From contig JADNRY010000054.1 of assembly GCA_015501585.1 (NCBI GenBank), positions 124,001 to 188,000 on the forward strand: a DNA stretch of 64,000 nucleotides, in the 5' to 3' direction. A program made the translations under genes and the position numbers. How positions within the stretch are numbered: position 1 is the first letter of the stretch; each line of letters begins with the position of its first letter. Source of the stretch: Rhodocollybia butyracea (taxonomy: Eukaryota > Basidiomycota > Agaricomycetes > Agaricales > Omphalotaceae). Positions 61,897-64,000 of this stretch are shown here, one piece after another. Under the pieces are notes generated by a model, which was given only the letters and a program-made list of their open reading frames with translations, searched no databases and was not told the DNA's origin.

Positions 61897-63101
61897 ATGA
61901 AGGCCCGTGAATACTGTTGCTGCGCCATTCGTAAGGCTCTCGTTACTTTTCTCAAAATTAGAATCTCAACTCCACAAAAAGCTCTGGTAAATTCAGGAAT
62001 TTACTTCGCTTTGACTGAACAATTGGTCGCTGGTTTTCTCATTGCTATCTTGTCTTTTGCAACTCCCAATAGTGCGTTCTATCTATCGAATAAGGCTTGA
62101 CCCTAAATCGCCTCAGTCGTTGGTGCTGCAACCCCATCTTTCGCTAAATGGCTTTTGGGGATCGTCTGCCTAGTTGCCAGCGCTGTTCAGATCTTTGGTT
62201 TCTTGGGCGTCGCGAGAGTATGCATTGTTTTTACCATAATGTATAACCGCCCGCTGATCTCATGATTTCGTTCAGGAAAAGCCCATACTCTTTCGACGAT
62301 ATATCACCTTACATAGCCTTGCCATAGTAGCCGCGTTTGCAATCGCTGCGGCCTGGGTCATTACTTCCGCGACTAAACACTCGACTGCCCAATCCAATTG
62401 CATAGCTCAATTTTTCAATACCACGGACTCAACAGAACAATCGGAGGGCAACACTCTCTGCAACATCTTCCCTTGGGTTGACGTTGGTATAATGGCCGGT
62501 ATTTGGGTCTGGCTTGCCATTATGCATGTATGTTGCTCCATGATTTTCTGTGGAATTCTCTAAGTTGCCTTAGGTTTATCTTTACGTCGTCATCAACTCA
62601 TACAGCTCCGCACAACAACGGGACCATATCAAATATAATGCACTCAATAACTCTAATGGCGAAGGCATCCCTCTGGACAACCGTGCTTCTGGTGACTATG
62701 CCGGTGGTCATGCACGCCAATTCAGCGCTGCTAGCATGAGTGATGTTATGAACCAACCCGTTCGTGAACCGAGAGACGGATTTTCTTATTCTGACAATGC
62801 TCCGTACGTTCCGCAGAGCAATGTTCCCTACGGAGATTCAGTGTCGCATCCCAATTATGCTTACACTCAGAATCCTGGTCCCACTCCCGGGTACAATAAT
62901 GGCTATTATGATGATTCGGCAGATCTATCACGCCCACCACAATCCCAAGCTCATCCTGGTGAGTTTCGATAGTTGCCAAGTGTCAGCCCGGTCTGGGTGA
63001 CATGGTGGAAGGGTCTATTGACCTCGTTTAGAACAGTATTCTGACAAGGTTTTTCCATAGCTGAAGGTAGTTTTGGTCGCAAGACCCCTAGATATGCGTG
63101 A
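61897..63101 (+). CDS. four-transmembrane protein of unknown function
   Basis: Start MKAREYCCCAI, then, after an intron whose acceptor lies at CAAAAAG near 61983, PLVNSGIYFALTEQLVAGFL. Four hydrophobic helices follow: LIAILSFATPN, WLLGIVCLVASAVQIFGFLG, ITLHSLAIVAAFAIAAAWVI and VDVGIMAGIWVWLAIMHVYL. The loop between helices 3 and 4 is extracytosolic-looking, with two cysteines and NTT glycosylation potential (NCIAQFFNTTDST). The cytosolic tail is Tyr/Pro/Asn-rich and ends GRKTPRYA. The N-terminal CCC could be palmitoylated. The architecture resembles conserved basidiomycete tetraspan membrane proteins; I cannot name the family. Confidence 0.78.
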
Positions 63102-63206
63102 CTGAGATATGGACATGGACTTTTGTATTATATTGCTGGACATCTATCATACTATATCTAGCACAAGCACTTTACTTACTAGATGGCTCATGCATTATTA
63201 TAATAA

Positions 63207-64000
63207 TCAGATGATTTCATCTTCATCCCATGGTCCAAGCCTCAGCTCAATCATTCTTTTCTCTGCTAGCTTTGACCACGACCTGCTTTGTTCCATATGC
63301 AGATCCTCACCTGAAAAGTACACATACAGTAATGCCAAAGCAGGTGGCCTCATGAGAAGTTGTTCAATCGACTGGAGAAGTTGTTTTCTTTCCTCGACTC
63401 GAAGACTTGAATGCCATGCAATTTTCAGTATTGCAAGAGCAGCAGGCAAGACAGTGATAAAGTTAACGTTCGGTTCATGAACAGAAACAAACGAAAGAGC
63501 AAGATAATGGAGATGCTCCAATTTGGAAAGACAGAGAGTTAAAGCCGAGCTTGACAGGCAACTGCAGCCCAGCAAGACTAATTTGTGCAGTCTTGACGCC
63601 GAACCAAACAATGAGTTCAGATGATGATCTCGAAGTTCAAACCGTGCGCCTGATCTGTCACCTTCTCGGTACTGGAATGTTTGGAGATGTGACTGAGCAA
63701 AGTGTTCGTGGAAATGATGATCCAAATGGTGTCCAGTGACCCCGGCAAGTGTTAGGTCACTAAGAAGGGGGAGTTTCGTGCCTGTTCGGATTCCGCAGTC
63801 TCCCGAAAGACGAAGGCTCTTTATATTATCAGACGGCATAACCTGAAATACTCGAGTTGAGCTCCTGAAAGGGCTCAGGTAAAGCTCATAGGCGTCCAGA
63901 AGTGGCGTTTCACTGGAAGGGAACATGGCCTTTTCGAACTGCAAGGTGAACCTTGCTCCTGGGACTGAGAGCGCAGTTAGCCAAAATCCGATTGTCCGAA
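63207..64000 (-). CDS. LRR-type (F-box-like) protein, 5' end outside window
   Basis: The frame is open from the stop at 63207 to the right edge (64000), so the N-terminus, where an F-box would sit, is missing. Leucine-rich repeat-like segments are visible: IKSLRLSGDCGI, LPLLSDLTLAGVTG, ASRLHKLVLLGCSCLSSSAL, LSKLEHLHYLALSFVSVHE, LAILKIAWHSSL. Such proteins form large families in Agaricomycetes, often as F-box substrate receptors; the substrate is unknown. No intron is evident in the visible part. Confidence 0.65.
   Translation of the reverse strand, partial: RTIGFWLTALSVPGARFTLQFEKAMFPSSETPLLDAYELYLSPFRSSTRVFQVMPSDNIKSLRLSGDCGIRTGTKLPLLSDLTLAGVTGHHLDHHFHEHFAQSHLQTFQYREGDRSGARFELRDHHLNSLFGSASRLHKLVLLGCSCLSSSALTLCLSKLEHLHYLALSFVSVHEPNVNFITVLPAALAILKIAWHSSLRVEERKQLLQSIEQLLMRPPALALLYVYFSGEDLHMEQSRSWSKLAEKRMIELRLGPWDEDEII

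Overview
The window is fungal nuclear DNA, almost certainly from a mushroom-forming basidiomycete (Agaricomycetes). Genes are dense and carry many 45-70 nt GT-AG introns. Typical content includes an alpha-1,3-glucan synthase, an eisosome PIL1 protein, a NACHT/WD-type STAND protein, a GH5 mannanase and an expansin-like double-psi beta-barrel protein. No plasmid, phage, CRISPR or clear autonomous transposon is visible.

Layout. 0-12 kb is accessory and repetitive: two convergent DUF7053-like genes (759-1422, 2766-3372), a decayed fragment of a third (about 10311), a NACHT-WD NLR-like gene (6034-10038) lying between two direct copies of an SAM methyltransferase gene (4502-5695 and 10568-11747), and two near-identical intron-containing tRNA-Gly genes (1730, 11798). 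12-26 kb is core: a PX-SNARE (VAM7-like), an MTM1-like mitochondrial carrier, eIF4E, PIL1, a divergent pair of unnamed genes that look like paralogs (18613-19945 and 20535-21409), SMNDC1/SPF30, RIO2 kinase and NatD acetyltransferase. 26.4-34.5 kb is one large alpha-1,3-glucan synthase on the minus strand. 35-39 kb holds mitochondrial genes (complex I ESSS/NDUFB11, glycine cleavage H protein, EF-Tu) and PEX14. 40-54 kb holds a GRIP golgin, a hypothetical gene with an inverted decayed copy beside it, Mediator MED5, a CDF zinc transporter, eIF3h and a secreted DPBB protein. 54.8-64 kb holds IPI1, a GH5 mannanase, a small hypothetical, an ML-domain lipid-transfer protein, a four-TM protein and an LRR protein cut by the window end.

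Sequence quality strongly affects reading. In many otherwise conserved genes (VAM7, MTM1, PIL1, MED5, GH5, the NLR, MTase copy B) the frame breaks at single-base length differences, mostly in short homopolymers, while the protein continues in another frame. I read this chiefly as uncorrected indel error in the assembly, not mass pseudogenisation. MTase copy A is the exception: it has lost both splice sites of one intron and carries a 14-nt tandem duplication, so it is a genuine pseudogene.

The most unusual content is the NLR bracketed by methyltransferase repeats and the divergent gene pair at 18.6-21.4 kb, which shares an unnamed motif and an intron position.
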